Shown: in pieces, positions 1-6,840 of the stretch
Layout of the letters: every line of letters begins with the position of its first letter
How positions within the stretch are numbered: position 1 is the first letter of the stretch
Translations under genes and position numbers: made by a program
Origin: Fimbriiglobus sp.
Lineage (GTDB): Bacteria > Planctomycetota > Planctomycetia > Gemmatales > Gemmataceae
Assembly: GCA_025352585.1 (NCBI GenBank)
Contig: JANXTD010000951.1
Location: forward strand, 1-12,147
DNA length: 12,147 bases
Direction: 5' to 3'
Notes under the pieces: generated by a model
Database searches by the model: none
Told to the model about the DNA's origin: nothing
Seen by the model: the letters and a program-made list of their open reading frames with translations, nothing else

Positions 1-1595
1 GCGAAGCGGCCGGTCAGCGTCGCCGCCGCTTCGAGGAGCGTGTCCCGGAGCGCGAGGCCGAAGCGCGGCTCGACGGCGGTGAGGTCGTGCCGCACGGTCG
101 CGGCTTCCGGCGTGGCCGCGAGACCGTACAGGGCGTGGGCACTGTGCGGCGTCAGCTTCAAGACACTCAGATGTTCGGGGAAGGCCGTCGGGTCGGCGGC
201 CACCCGGAACGCCGCCTTCGTCGCCAACAACACCGCCAGGTCCGACGACGGGGCCTTGGGGTCGATCGCGTCGGTCACGACCATCCCCGGGCGGTACGTG
301 CGGATCGCCAGGACCAGCCGGGCCAGCAGCGCGGCGTCGGTGGCGTCGGGCAGCGACTTGGGGTCGCGGTCGGCCGTCGGCTCGACGAGGTAGTCCGGCC
401 ACGCCTTGACCGCCTCGACCTCGGCGACGCGGCCGCCGGCGAGGCGGTAGGCCGACTGCACCCGCGGCTCGCGGCCCGGCCCCAGCACGACGGCCGCGGC
501 GTGGTAGCCGTCCAGCGCGAGCTTGGCCGTCAGCCCGAGGGCGATCGATTCCGGGCGGGCGTGCAGTTGCAGCGCCGCCGCCTGTTGGCCGCCGCTGCGT
601 TGCGTCTGCCAGGTGCGGCCGCCGTCGGCCGTGGTCACGACGACGCCGAAGTCGCCGACGGCCCAGCCGGTGTTGGCGTCGAGCATCTGCACGGCACGCA
701 GGCCGGTCGTGACCGGCGTCGGGAAGCCCTCCCAGGTCGCGCCGAAGTCCGGCGAGTGCCAGACAACGCTGCCCGGCCGGCCGACGCACCAGACCTCCGC
801 GCCGACGGCCGACAGCGACGCGACGCGGAAGCCGGCCGCAGCGGGGGCGAACTCGACGAGTTGGTGCGTGCCGTCTTCACTCAGGCGGGCCATTTGCCCG
901 GAGCGGTCGGCGAACAGCGTGAAGTCGCCGTGCCGCGCGAAGGCGGTGCCGCCGAACGGGATCGACTGCAACGCCGCCGGCCGTACGAGCGCCGCGCCGC
1001 GGGCGAGCGCCGGGGCCGCGTCGCCCAGCAGCAATGCGTGCTCGGCGGAGCGGGCGTCGAGCGCCTGCCAGCCGCCGGCGTTCGCACAGCGCGGGCCGCG
1101 CAGGGCTTGCCAGGTGCGGCCGCCGTTGGCCGTGCGGAAGGCCGCCGTCGGGTGCAGGTCGGTCGAGTCGCCGGCGACGAAGCCGCACTTCTCGTCGAGG
1201 AACTGCACCGCGTTCAGGCCCGGCAGGCTTTGCGACGTGACTTCGCCCCAGGTGCCGCCGCCGTCGGTCGTGCCGAGGACGACGCCCTGCGCCGCGGCCG
1301 AGTACGGCGACTCGACGCGGCCGACGGCCCAGCCGACGTAGGGCGAGAGCATCTGCACGCGGCGCAGCGAGGCGGCCGTGCCGGAGCGCTGCCGCTCCCA
1401 GCTCTTGCCGCCGTCAATCGAGTGCAGGATCGCCCCCTCGTCGCCGACCGCCCAGCCCTCGACCCGATCGACGAACTGTACGGCGTGCAGCGGCGCGTCG
1501 TCGGGGCGCGGGGCGGCGGCGCGGGCCTTGGTGCCGGGGACGTTCACGAAGATCGTGACGATGAGTAGGGCGGCGAGTCGGCTGATGTGTCGCAT
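1..1595 (-). CDS. Secreted Asp-box (BNR/Ycf48-like) propeller protein with degenerate PIG-L-like C-terminal domain, 3' end outside window
   Basis: 531 codons are visible and the frame stays open at the window edge. The ATG at 1595 follows a strong ribosome binding site, AAAGGAGG, near 1604-1612. Residues 1-27 look like a signal peptide. Residues 35-335 carry five Asp-box motifs of the S-x-D-x-G-x-T-W type: HSIDGGKSW near 59, TTDGGGTW near 109, RTANGGRTW near 154, HSPDFGATW near 280 and TTADGGRTW near 321. These alternate with GWAVG turns, as in Ycf48/BNR beta-propellers. Residues 346-490 resemble the PIG-L/LmbE fold: ARPESIALG sits where AHPDDE is expected, followed by LARLVLAIRTYRPGMVVTD. 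The usual zinc-binding HPDD and HPDH residues are absent, so I infer a non-catalytic domain. The role is unknown; export to the periplasm or cell surface is likely. The propeller call is firm and the PIG-L call is tentative. Confidence 0.8.
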   Translation of the reverse strand, partial: MRHISRLAALLIVTIFVNVPGTKARAAAPRPDDAPLHAVQFVDRVEGWAVGDEGAILHSIDGGKSWERQRSGTAASLRRVQMLSPYVGWAVGRVESPYSAAAQGVVLGTTDGGGTWGEVTSQSLPGLNAVQFLDEKCGFVAGDSTDLHPTAAFRTANGGRTWQALRGPRCANAGGWQALDARSAEHALLLGDAAPALARGAALVRPAALQSIPFGGTAFARHGDFTLFADRSGQMARLSEDGTHQLVEFAPAAAGFRVASLSAVGAEVWCVGRPGSVVWHSPDFGATWEGFPTPVTTGLRAVQMLDANTGWAVGDFGVVVTTADGGRTWQTQRSGGQQAAALQLHARPESIALGLTAKLALDGYHAAAVVLGPGREPRVQSAYRLAGGRVAEVEAVKAWPDYLVEPTADRDPKSLPDATDAALLARLVLAIRTYRPGMVVTDAIDPKAPSSDLAVLLATKAAFRVAADPTAFPEHLSVLKLTPHSAHALYGLAATPEAATVRHDLTAVEPRFGLALRDTLLEAAATLTGRF

Positions 1596-1683
1596 CGGGG
1601 GTTCCCTCCTTTGAACCGGGCTGCTTCCTGCGGCCACCAGGATAAGGCAAGTCGGCCGCGGCCCGCCAGTCGAGTTGCGTCCG

Positions 1684-1737
1684 CCCGGTTCGCCCCGGTT
1701 AGCGGGCTTGACAAAGTGCCCCGGTTCGCCGTACTGA
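1684..1737 (+). promoter_or_regulatory. Putative promoter/operator with CCGGTT direct repeats upstream of the aminotransferase
   Basis: A perfect TTGACA lies at 1708-1713. Downstream at 16-18 bp there is only a poor -10 match around 1730-1737. CCCGGTTCGCC occurs at 1684-1694 and again at 1720-1730, and a variant, CCCGGTTAGC, starts at 1694. The three copies thus start 10 and 26 bp apart and flank the -35 box, with the last one inside the -35/-10 spacer. Repressor or activator binding is inference. The remainder of the 206-bp divergent gap (1596-1801) holds the two ribosome binding sites and nothing else I can name. Confidence 0.35.
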
Positions 1738-1801
1738 TGACAGCCTCTCGAAATGCCCCACGTCTCGGGACGGACCCCGCGGCGACCGCAAGGAGTAGCC
1801 C

Positions 1802-2977
1802 ATGCCCGCCGACCGCCTCGCCGACAAGCCGGCCCCCGTGCCGGTGCCGCTGTGCGACATCGCCCTGCAATACCGCAACCACCAGGACGAGATCGAGGCG
1901 GCCGTGCTGGGCGTCTTGCGCTCGGGGCAGGCGATCCTCGGCCCCGTCGTCGCCGCGTTCGAGCAGGAGGCCGCCGCCTACTGCCGGGCGACGCACGCCC
2001 TCGGCTGCGCCTCCGGCACCGACGCCCTGTTACTCGCCCTGCACGCACTCGACATCGGCCCCGGCGACGAAGTCATCCTGCCGCCCTTCACCTTCTTCGC
2101 CACGGTCGGCAGCGTCAGCCGCGTCGGCGCGACGCCGGTCTTCGTCGACGTGGACCCCGACACCTACAACCTCGACCCGGCGCTAATTGAGGCCGCCATC
2201 ACGCCGCGGACGCGCGCGATCATGCCGGTCCACCTGTTCGGCCGCTGCGCCGAGATGGACGCGATCTGGGACATCGCCGACCGCCACGGCCTCTACGTCA
2301 TCGAGGACGCGGCGCAGTCGTTCGGCTCCGACTACCGCGGCCGGCGCTGCGGCAGTTTGGGTGTGATTAGCTGCTTCAGCTTCTACCCGAGCAAGAACCT
2401 CGGGACGCTGGGCGACGCCGGCATGGTGACGACGAACAACGCCGACCTGCACGCCAAGATGGCCGCCCTGCGCAACCACGGCTGCGACGTGAAGTATTAC
2501 CACAAGTACCTCGGCTGGAACGCCCGGCTCGACGCCGTCCACGCCGCGATCCTGCGGGTGAAGTTGCCGCACGTCGACGCGTGGATCGAGGGCCGCCGCG
2601 CCGCCGCCGGCCGCTACGACATGCTGATCGCCGCCCAAGGTCTCGACGGCTTCTTCGAGCGCCCGGTGCCGAACCCGTCGGGCCTGCACACGTTCAACCA
2701 GTACGTCGTCCGCGTCGCCAACGGCCAGCGCGACGCCCTGGTGAAGTACCTCAAGGCCGAGAACGTCGGCTGCGAAGTCTACTACCCGCTGCCGCTGCAC
2801 CAGCAGGAGTGCCTGACGCACCTGGGCCACCGCGCCGGCGACTTCCCGGTCAGCGAGTCGGCGGCGAAGGCGGTGCTGGCGCTGCCGATCTTCCCGGAGA
2901 TCACCGAGTCGCAGCAGGCCCGCGTCGTCGAGGTGTGCCGCCAGTTCACCCGCCAGCAGTCCCGCCAGGCGGCGTAG
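1802..2977 (+). CDS. DegT/DnrJ/EryC1/StrS family PLP-dependent sugar aminotransferase
   Basis: 391 residues, a full family length. The ATG at 1802 is preceded by AAGGAG at 1790-1795. The family transfers an amino group, usually from glutamate, to a keto-sugar nucleotide in the cytosol, for cell-surface glycan or glycoconjugate synthesis. Visible hallmarks are the GCASGTDALLLAL phosphate-binding turn (68-80), GPGDEVILPPFTFFAT (86-101), MPVHLFGR (141-148), and EDAAQSFGS (168-176), in which D169 contacts the pyridine nitrogen. The Schiff-base lysine is K198 in SFYPSKNLGTLGDAG, and GWNARLDAVHAAIL (238-251) supplies residues to the partner subunit. All key residues are present. The gene stands alone on the plus strand, with no sugar-modifying neighbour in the window, so the exact substrate cannot be named. 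The gap from 2978 to 3041 shows no terminator or gene. Confidence 0.93.
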   Translation: MPADRLADKPAPVPVPLCDIALQYRNHQDEIEAAVLGVLRSGQAILGPVVAAFEQEAAAYCRATHALGCASGTDALLLALHALDIGPGDEVILPPFTFFATVGSVSRVGATPVFVDVDPDTYNLDPALIEAAITPRTRAIMPVHLFGRCAEMDAIWDIADRHGLYVIEDAAQSFGSDYRGRRCGSLGVISCFSFYPSKNLGTLGDAGMVTTNNADLHAKMAALRNHGCDVKYYHKYLGWNARLDAVHAAILRVKLPHVDAWIEGRRAAAGRYDMLIAAQGLDGFFERPVPNPSGLHTFNQYVVRVANGQRDALVKYLKAENVGCEVYYPLPLHQQECLTHLGHRAGDFPVSESAAKAVLALPIFPEITESQQARVVEVCRQFTRQQSRQAA

Positions 2978-3041
2978 GGTCACACCGGCAGCCCGGTATG
3001 TGATGCGCTACGGCGGCATCACGTTGCTGAAATGCGATGCC

Positions 3042-3060
3042 AGGCCCTGTTGACGATTGC
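3042..3060 (+). repeat. Left terminal inverted repeat of the IS5-type element
   Basis: AGGCCCTGTTGACGATTGC, paired with the inverted copy at 3793-3811 (16 of 19 identical). It marks the transposase 3' side of the element. Confidence 0.75.
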
Positions 3061-3728
3061 GCGTAGCCGGATGACGCCGAAGACGGAGGTTCAGGAACTC
3101 GCCGAAGGTCACCTTCAGCTTCTCGTACCGGGTCGCCGCCCGGCGGAACTGCTTCATCTTGGCGAAGAACTGCTCGACCCGATTCCGCTCCCGGTACGCC
3201 TCAGATTCCACCTCCGCCGGCTCCTTCTGGTTCGACCCGCCGGGGACCTGCGACATGACCCCAAGTCGAAGCAGGCCTGCCGCTGCGGCCGCCCGTCGAA
3301 TCCTTGTCGGCTACCGCCTCCTCGACCCCCGGCACCCGCCCCACGGCCGCCTTCAGGAGCGGGTCGTCCGTGGGCCGTCCGACCCCGGAGGCGCTTTTTT
3401 TCGCGGCCCCCGGCGGCGTGGGCGTGGGCCGCAGGACGGTGGAGTCGATGAAGACGCGCGGCAGGTCGCCGAGTTCGGGACGTTCGGTCAGGGCCTCGAA
3501 GAGCTTTCGGAGGCGACCGCTGCGGACCCAGCGGCGGAAGCGGTTGTACGCGGCGTCCCACGACCCGAAGCCGGCGGACAGGTCGCGCCACGGGCAGCCG
3601 GTGCGGGCGAAGTCGAGCAGGGCTTCCAGGAAGACGCGGTCGGAGGTCTCGGGCTTGGCCCCGTAAGCGTGGCAGCCGGTCGGCACGACGTGGGCTTTCA
3701 GGACGGCCCACATGGGGTTGGTGATCAT
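3042..3728 (-). pseudogene. IS5-family transposase, frameshifted and internally deleted
   Basis: The frame starts at the ATG at 3728 and opens with a typical IS5 N-terminus (GCPWRDL, then a YNRFRRW helix). The first catalytic Asp lies in VFIDSTVLR, about residue 93. The stretch after AAKKSASGVGR should hold a GG-x-T-K-I-H segment of roughly 60 residues, but jumps straight to DPLLKAAVGRVPGVEE. Near 3305 one G appears lost in GACAAGGATTCGAC: the second Asp motif reads VADK in one frame and GFDG in the next. A further shift near 3260 leads to YRERNRVEQFFAKMKQFRRA, which holds the catalytic Glu. A last shift near 3085 breaks the terminal helix, restorable as SVFGVIRLRAIVNRA. At least three frameshifts and a deletion make it inactive. 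Confidence 0.85.
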
Positions 3729-3792
3729 CTTCCGCGGGCGATCCTACCGGCGTGACGGGGGACTCCTTGCAGAATCCTTCGCTCCCAGACCC

Positions 3793-3811
3793 GCATCCAT
3801 CAACAGGGCCT
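3793..3811 (-). repeat. Right terminal inverted repeat of the IS5-type element
   Basis: Read on the minus strand it is AGGCCCTGTTGATGGATGC. It lies about 65 bp upstream of the transposase start and 2 bp from the stop codon of the VKOR fusion gene. Confidence 0.75.
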
Positions 3812-3813
3812 AG

Positions 3814-4800
3814 TTATCTGCTCGCTCGTTGGTATGCCCTCTCAAGAGCTTGTCTCGACTGCTCACCATTCAACAATCGTTCTTGTACGCATATTATTGG
3901 AAGGCTATGAGCCCACTCGAATTCCGCCTTCAGTTCAATCATCGTTCGATCCGTCTCCGGAGAAGCCAAAAATACCCGATATTCTGTCAGATCCAAGCCG
4001 ATTGCGAGGGTCAAGTTCTCGCAGCCCTGATCAGTGAGGTCGGACGCGGAGAAAAGGGCGTCAGCCATTTCATCTGCCTTGCCCTTGGCAGCAGCGAACC
4101 TGTAAGTCCGCGCGGCTTGTTCGCTATGAACGTGACGGCGTAGTGGCTTCACCAAACGAACGAATTTGACCTCGTCGCCCCTTTGCTTTCGGAATTCAGA
4201 TAGAGCCACATGGGTTCGTCTGCAATGGATGCACGTAAAATCCGTGACTTTCACTATAGTGATTTTCCCCGAGCACCAGTGCGTTTTGACGACTTGAGGC
4301 ACGGGTGGCGGGGGATGCACCGTGCTCCACGTGACCGGTGCGATCACGCCTAATATGGCCACGATGACCCAAGCAAGGCATGTGCCCGAAGAAATAGATG
4401 TGGGAAGTAATGGACGGGTGCCCAACTCGACGGCTGCGATTACCATGGCCAGCGCGTCGATGAGCAGGCACAGAGGGCATAAGCGGCGGATCAAAAAGGC
4501 CTGAATTAGCAACAGACCCAACCCGACCAAGCCTGCAAGGATCGCCATCGGCCCCAAGTACCTCACGGCAGGACGATCAGGGAACAGACTGGTGCCAACG
4601 AACGACGCGAACGCGACAATACCAAGTACGGGAAGGGGGACTCCGAGAATGCTGCCGAAGAAGGAGTGGGAAACTTCCTCACAGGCCAACTCGTCGCCAC
4701 AGAACGCTGGAGTAGCACGCTCATAATCAATCTGGCTGGCCACACAAGTTGCCAAGCCGAGGATTGCGAACAGACGAAAGTCCATCAACTTGAACGACAC
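3814..4800 (-). CDS. VKOR-thioredoxin-fold fusion, membrane disulfide-forming oxidoreductase
   Basis: 328 residues from the GTG at 4800, chosen because AGGAG at 4809-4813 sits 8 nt upstream; a TTG at 4827 would add nine residues with no such site. Numbering here is from the GTG. The N-terminal half is a VKOR domain with hydrophobic helices near 10-22, 51-70, 84-105 and 108-124. Its shuttle cysteines are C34 and C40 (FCGDELACEEV), followed by the loop serines, and the quinone-side CPLC motif is C108-C111. A further membrane segment lies near 141-160. The C-terminal half (about 175-328) is DsbA-like, with C190-I-H-C193 in TDFTCIHC and a likely cis-proline at P301. In this family VKOR passes electrons from the thioredoxin domain to quinone and so oxidises exported proteins. 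Sampled rows are about 43-53% G+C, far below the neighbours, which suggests transfer. The frame is intact despite decay on both sides. Confidence 0.88.
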   Translation of the reverse strand: MSFKLMDFRLFAILGLATCVASQIDYERATPAFCGDELACEEVSHSFFGSILGVPLPVLGIVAFASFVGTSLFPDRPAVRYLGPMAILAGLVGLGLLLIQAFLIRRLCPLCLLIDALAMVIAAVELGTRPLLPTSISSGTCLAWVIVAILGVIAPVTWSTVHPPPPVPQVVKTHWCSGKITIVKVTDFTCIHCRRTHVALSEFRKQRGDEVKFVRLVKPLRRHVHSEQAARTYRFAAAKGKADEMADALFSASDLTDQGCENLTLAIGLDLTEYRVFLASPETDRTMIELKAEFEWAHSLPIICVQERLLNGEQSRQALERAYQRASR

Positions 4801-4927
4801 AGGGCAATCTCCTGAAATGCTACCCAATCAGTCAAGAAAAAGGGCGGAGTGGCGACGCCCTGGCCCTGACGCCCAGTCCGGTTTTGCTACGTTCGGCCAT
4901 CTCCACTGCCGAAGAAGCCGGCTTAGT

Positions 4928-5500
4928 TCAATAAGAAGCGGTGGCAGAATGAAGTTGAGTTAGGGCAGTTCGCAGGAGGCAGTTCAGACACATGAGGCAA
5001 CAGGCGAGCTGGGGCGTAGCCATATTCCAGTTGGTACCCAGCCGCAGCTTCCGATACACTCAGGCGAAGAACCGCTCAATTACCCACTGGTACTTGCCCG
5101 TGCCGCTTTTGTGCTTGGTGTTGAGCATGGCCAACACCGGGTCGATGCGCCAGTGGCGTCGCTCCTCCGGGTACAGTTCGCTGTCGTACCATCAATCGCC
5201 GTGCGGTACGTCCGACATTCTGTTAGGCCTACCGACCTTCGGTACGTTCGCGCCGGTCAGGGTAGCAGTACGCCATTTGCGTCGACGGCCACGCGGTGCT
5301 TGCGGACCAAGCGGGTTTGACCCGCTGCCCTCCCCGCCCCAAGTGCGCGGTGAGATAATCTCTTGACGGCGTCAGGTTGGTCGTGTCTGCACTGTCGAGT
5401 CCGCCGAACAGTATGCGGTGCAGAACGGCCCAGACTCCTCCCAAGCGATGCCAGTCCTGGAACCGCTAGCGACAGGCGCTGATGGGCCCGCACGGAAGGT
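4928..5500 (-). pseudogene. Second IS5-type transposase remnant, different lineage from the first
   Basis: Fragments in several minus-strand frames line up in the order of one IS5-type transposase. A piece near 5370-5464 reads RFQDWHRL and VWAVLHRILFGGLDSAD. RKHRVAVDANGVLLP lies near 5260-5310, then TGANVP. Next comes GD-stop-WYDSELY, the second Asp motif, with TGA at 5192-5194 where Arg is expected. Then follow NTKHKSGTGKYQWVIERFF, with the catalytic Glu, an in-frame TGA at 5060-5062 where Trp is expected, and QLACCLMCLN near the end. The region between the first and second Asp motifs is mostly deleted. No convincing terminal repeats were found. It fills most of the space between the secreted peptide gene and the VKOR gene. 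The 100 bp from 4828 to 4927 shows nothing beyond a weak GACGCCC repeat. Confidence 0.75.
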
Positions 5501-5509
5501 CGTTGCCGC

Positions 5510-5800
5510 TCAGTCGTTACATCCAGTTTGCTTGACCGTGTACCGCTTCTTGTCATTTCGCGTTGCGATGCTGTCTAGCTCATTGCAAAATGACTTGAAG
5601 CTTGTGTGATTTCGCACCACGGCACCATTTTTGTAAATGATGTTATTACTGCAGCTATCGCTCAGGCCAGAAAAATCCCCGCAGACGTGATTCCCACCCG
5701 CCGTATTGGCACCGAGTGCGGCTGGGGCCACGCCAGCGGCCAACAGCGTAGCGGTGAGCGCCATCAAAACGAAACAGATGCTCAAGATTTTCCGGAACAT
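5510..5800 (-). CDS. Small secreted protein with four cysteines, function unknown
   Basis: 96 residues. The ATG at 5800 is preceded by GAGG at 5808-5811, 6 nt away. Residues 1-31 form a textbook signal peptide: FRK, then a hydrophobic core ILSICFVLMALTATLLAAG, then a likely cut after ALGA. The mature part of about 65 residues has four cysteines at 40, 50, 72 and 94, enough for two disulfides, in a polar region rich in Asn, Ser, Lys and Asp. I do not recognise a family. G+C is about 53% in a sampled row, like the VKOR gene and unlike the surroundings. The frame is intact inside a decayed region, so it is either recent or under selection. Its cysteines and its position 0.7 kb upstream of a disulfide-forming oxidase on the same strand suggest a substrate relationship; this is inference. 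Confidence 0.7.
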   Translation of the reverse strand: MFRKILSICFVLMALTATLLAAGVAPAALGANTAGGNHVCGDFSGLSDSCSNNIIYKNGAVVRNHTSFKSFCNELDSIATRNDKKRYTVKQTGCND

Positions 5801-5860
5801 GTTGTTACCTCGAGATCACCAGGAACATGGAAAGTAGATGGTAAGGCCATCCACGATACC

Positions 5861-5889
5861 ACTGCATTCGTGAAGCCATGCGTTGTCAA
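5861..5889 (-). promoter_or_regulatory. Possible sigma70-type promoter of the small secreted protein
   Basis: On the minus strand a perfect TTGACA (5889-5884) is followed after 17 bp by TGCAGT (5866-5861), which matches the -10 consensus at only 3 of 6 positions. It lies about 60 bp upstream of the start codon at 5800. The region is unusually A+T-rich for this window. The spacing is right but the -10 box is weak. Confidence 0.3.
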
Positions 5890-5891
5890 TA

Positions 5892-5925
5892 AAATATCGG
5901 AAATATCAGACTTTTTTTTCGTCTG
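5892..5925. repeat. AAATATC direct repeats beside a CAGAC/GTCTG hairpin with a T8 run
   Basis: AAATATC occurs at 5892-5898 and 5901-5907, 9 bp apart. It is followed by CAGAC (5907-5911), eight Ts and a C, then GTCTG (5921-5925), a 5-bp inverted repeat. It sits just upstream of the putative promoter of the secreted peptide and could be an upstream regulatory site or a scar of DNA joining. No function is assigned. Confidence 0.35.
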
Positions 5926-5942
5926 CCGCCGATCCTGGCGAT

Positions 5943-6099
5943 TCACACTGCTGGGGCAAGGCCAGGTGCCGTCTTTTGGTACGGATGGAAGTACCAGAGG
6001 GCGATGTTCCACTGCGGGGACTCGGTGGGAAGTATCCGCCACGTCACTCCCTGGCGGACGACGTACAGGATGGCTTCGAGGACGGCGCCGCCGCGTCGC
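5943..6099 (-). pseudogene. Third IS5-type transposase remnant, N-terminal fragment
   Basis: On the minus strand the frame reads RRGGAVLEAILYVVRQGVTW, then RILPTESPQW and ALWYFHPYQK, and ends at a TGA (5943-5945). This matches the N-terminal helix-turn-helix region of IS5-type transposases (RxVLNAIFYVLRTGCQWRMLP, then YYYFRRW), with no catalytic domain left. It differs in sequence from the other two remnants. Its upstream edge abuts the truncated threonine-synthase-like gene at about 6093-6100, so the insertion or a later deletion probably cut that gene. Confidence 0.6.
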
Positions 6100-6484
6100 C
6101 GCGGTTGCCGGTGCTAATGACCACCAACCGGTCGAACCCGAAGTGCTACGCGGCCGCCGCCGTCACCGCGTTGGGGCGGCCCTTCCACGACCACGTCGGT
6201 TTGCGGGTCTCGTCCTTGAGCAGTTGCCCCGGCGCGACAGCCGACAGCGGCGTACCGCCTTCTGCAAAGTGGGCGTGCCGAAACCGGCGGGAGCCAGTGC
6301 CGCCATCGCCACACCCCACGCTCGGTCCCGTCGGGCGTCAGCGTCCCCGGTGGGTCGCAGTAGCGGACTTCCAGCGGTACTCGGTGACCGTTGCGGCGGC
6401 AGACCGGGCAGCCGCGGTGTCCGCCGCGAGGGGCTGGGACGTGTCACAGGCGTCACAGTGGAGGTACGCTGTCGTCGCGACGTT
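6100..6484 (-). pseudogene. Threonine-synthase-like PLP enzyme, N-terminal remnant
   Basis: Three minus-strand frames read in order give the start of a threonine-synthase-like protein. First comes YLHCDACDTSQPLAAD near 6470-6420. Then, in another frame, CPVCRRNGHRVPLEVRYCDP and GVWRWRHWLPPV, giving two CxxC pairs of a small zinc-ribbon type. In a third frame come EGGTPLSAVAPGQLLKDE, PTWSWKGRPNAV (the PLP lysine is the K in SWK), a TAG at 6146-6148, and HFGFDRLVVISTGN. The family converts O-phosphohomoserine to threonine or does related PLP chemistry. Here two frameshifts, a stop and loss of everything after the STGN phosphate loop make it dead. The 3' cut coincides with the IS5-type fragment. 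The upstream end joins a deacylase remnant in frame. Confidence 0.75.
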
Positions 6485-6837
6485 TCCCCCGACGGCGGTG
6501 AACAGCTTCGCCGCGAGTCGTTCGGTCGGCGTGCCGTCCGGGTCGCCGGGGAAGGAGCGTGCGAGGTTCGCTCCGTCCTCCGGGTTGGTGCGCGTGCCGG
6601 CGGCAAACGCCGTCGGGTTGGCCACGGGGACGAGAATCAGCGTGCCGCGAAGTGTCACCGGGTCGAGGGCGTTCGTTAGGTCACCGACCGCGGCGACGCC
6701 CTCGTACTCGTCGCCGTGGACGCCGGCGGTGACGGCCGCCGGTGGCCCCGACGCGCGGCCACGGACGACGAACACTTCGATACCTCGGGCGGCATCGACG
6801 CGAATTTCCCGCCACGCGGCGGTGCCCGGTGGGACAT
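6485..6837 (-). pseudogene. Succinylglutamate desuccinylase/aspartoacylase-type (M14-like) deacylase, N-terminal remnant
   Basis: The minus strand reads VPPGTAAWREI, FVVRGRASGPPAAVTAGVHG, DEYEGVAAV, LILVPVANPTAFAAGTRTNP, NLARSFPGDPDGTPTERLAA and KLFTAV. The zinc ligands of the HGDE motif are visible, but the later DLH-type ligand and the rest of the domain are gone. Only about 115 of a usual 300 or so residues remain. The end is joined in frame at 6479-6484 to the start of the threonine-synthase-like remnant, as if one deletion removed the deacylase C-terminus and the next start. The ATG at 6837 is 3 bp past the stop of the oxidoreductase remnant but is out of frame with the deacylase, so another small indel is likely. 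Confidence 0.75.
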
Positions 6838-6840
6838 CGG

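Larger units (their letters stand above)
3042..3811 (-). mobile_element. Decayed IS5-family insertion sequence with recognisable terminal inverted repeats
   Basis: The end at 3042-3060 reads AGGCCCTGTTGACGATTGC. The reverse complement of 3793-3811 reads AGGCCCTGTTGATGGATGC, which matches at 16 of 19 positions, including the first 12. The 770-bp element holds one broken transposase gene on the minus strand. As in related insertion sequences, the end of the transposase frame runs into the terminal repeat. The right flank is TAGTTA and the left flank is GATGCC, so no clear target duplication survives. The right end lies 2 bp beyond the stop codon of the VKOR gene, so insertion happened just past that gene, or trimmed its last codons. 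Confidence 0.8.

Noticed and set aside
87..1568. Long open frame of 493 codons on the plus strand
   Set aside because: It is antisense to the propeller gene, its translation is Arg/Gly-rich with no domain, and open antisense frames are common at this G+C.
1596..1683. Minus-strand promoter for the propeller gene, with TATCCT as -10
   Set aside because: No acceptable -35 box lies 16-18 bp upstream.
3395..3401. A7 run in the first transposase as a programmed frameshift site
   Set aside because: In the reading frame it is GCG AAA AAA AGC, not a canonical slippery heptamer. The gene has at least two further shifts and a deletion, so decay explains it better.
4828..4927. GACGCCC direct repeats as an end of the second IS5-type element
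   Set aside because: No inverted partner was found on the other side of the remnant.
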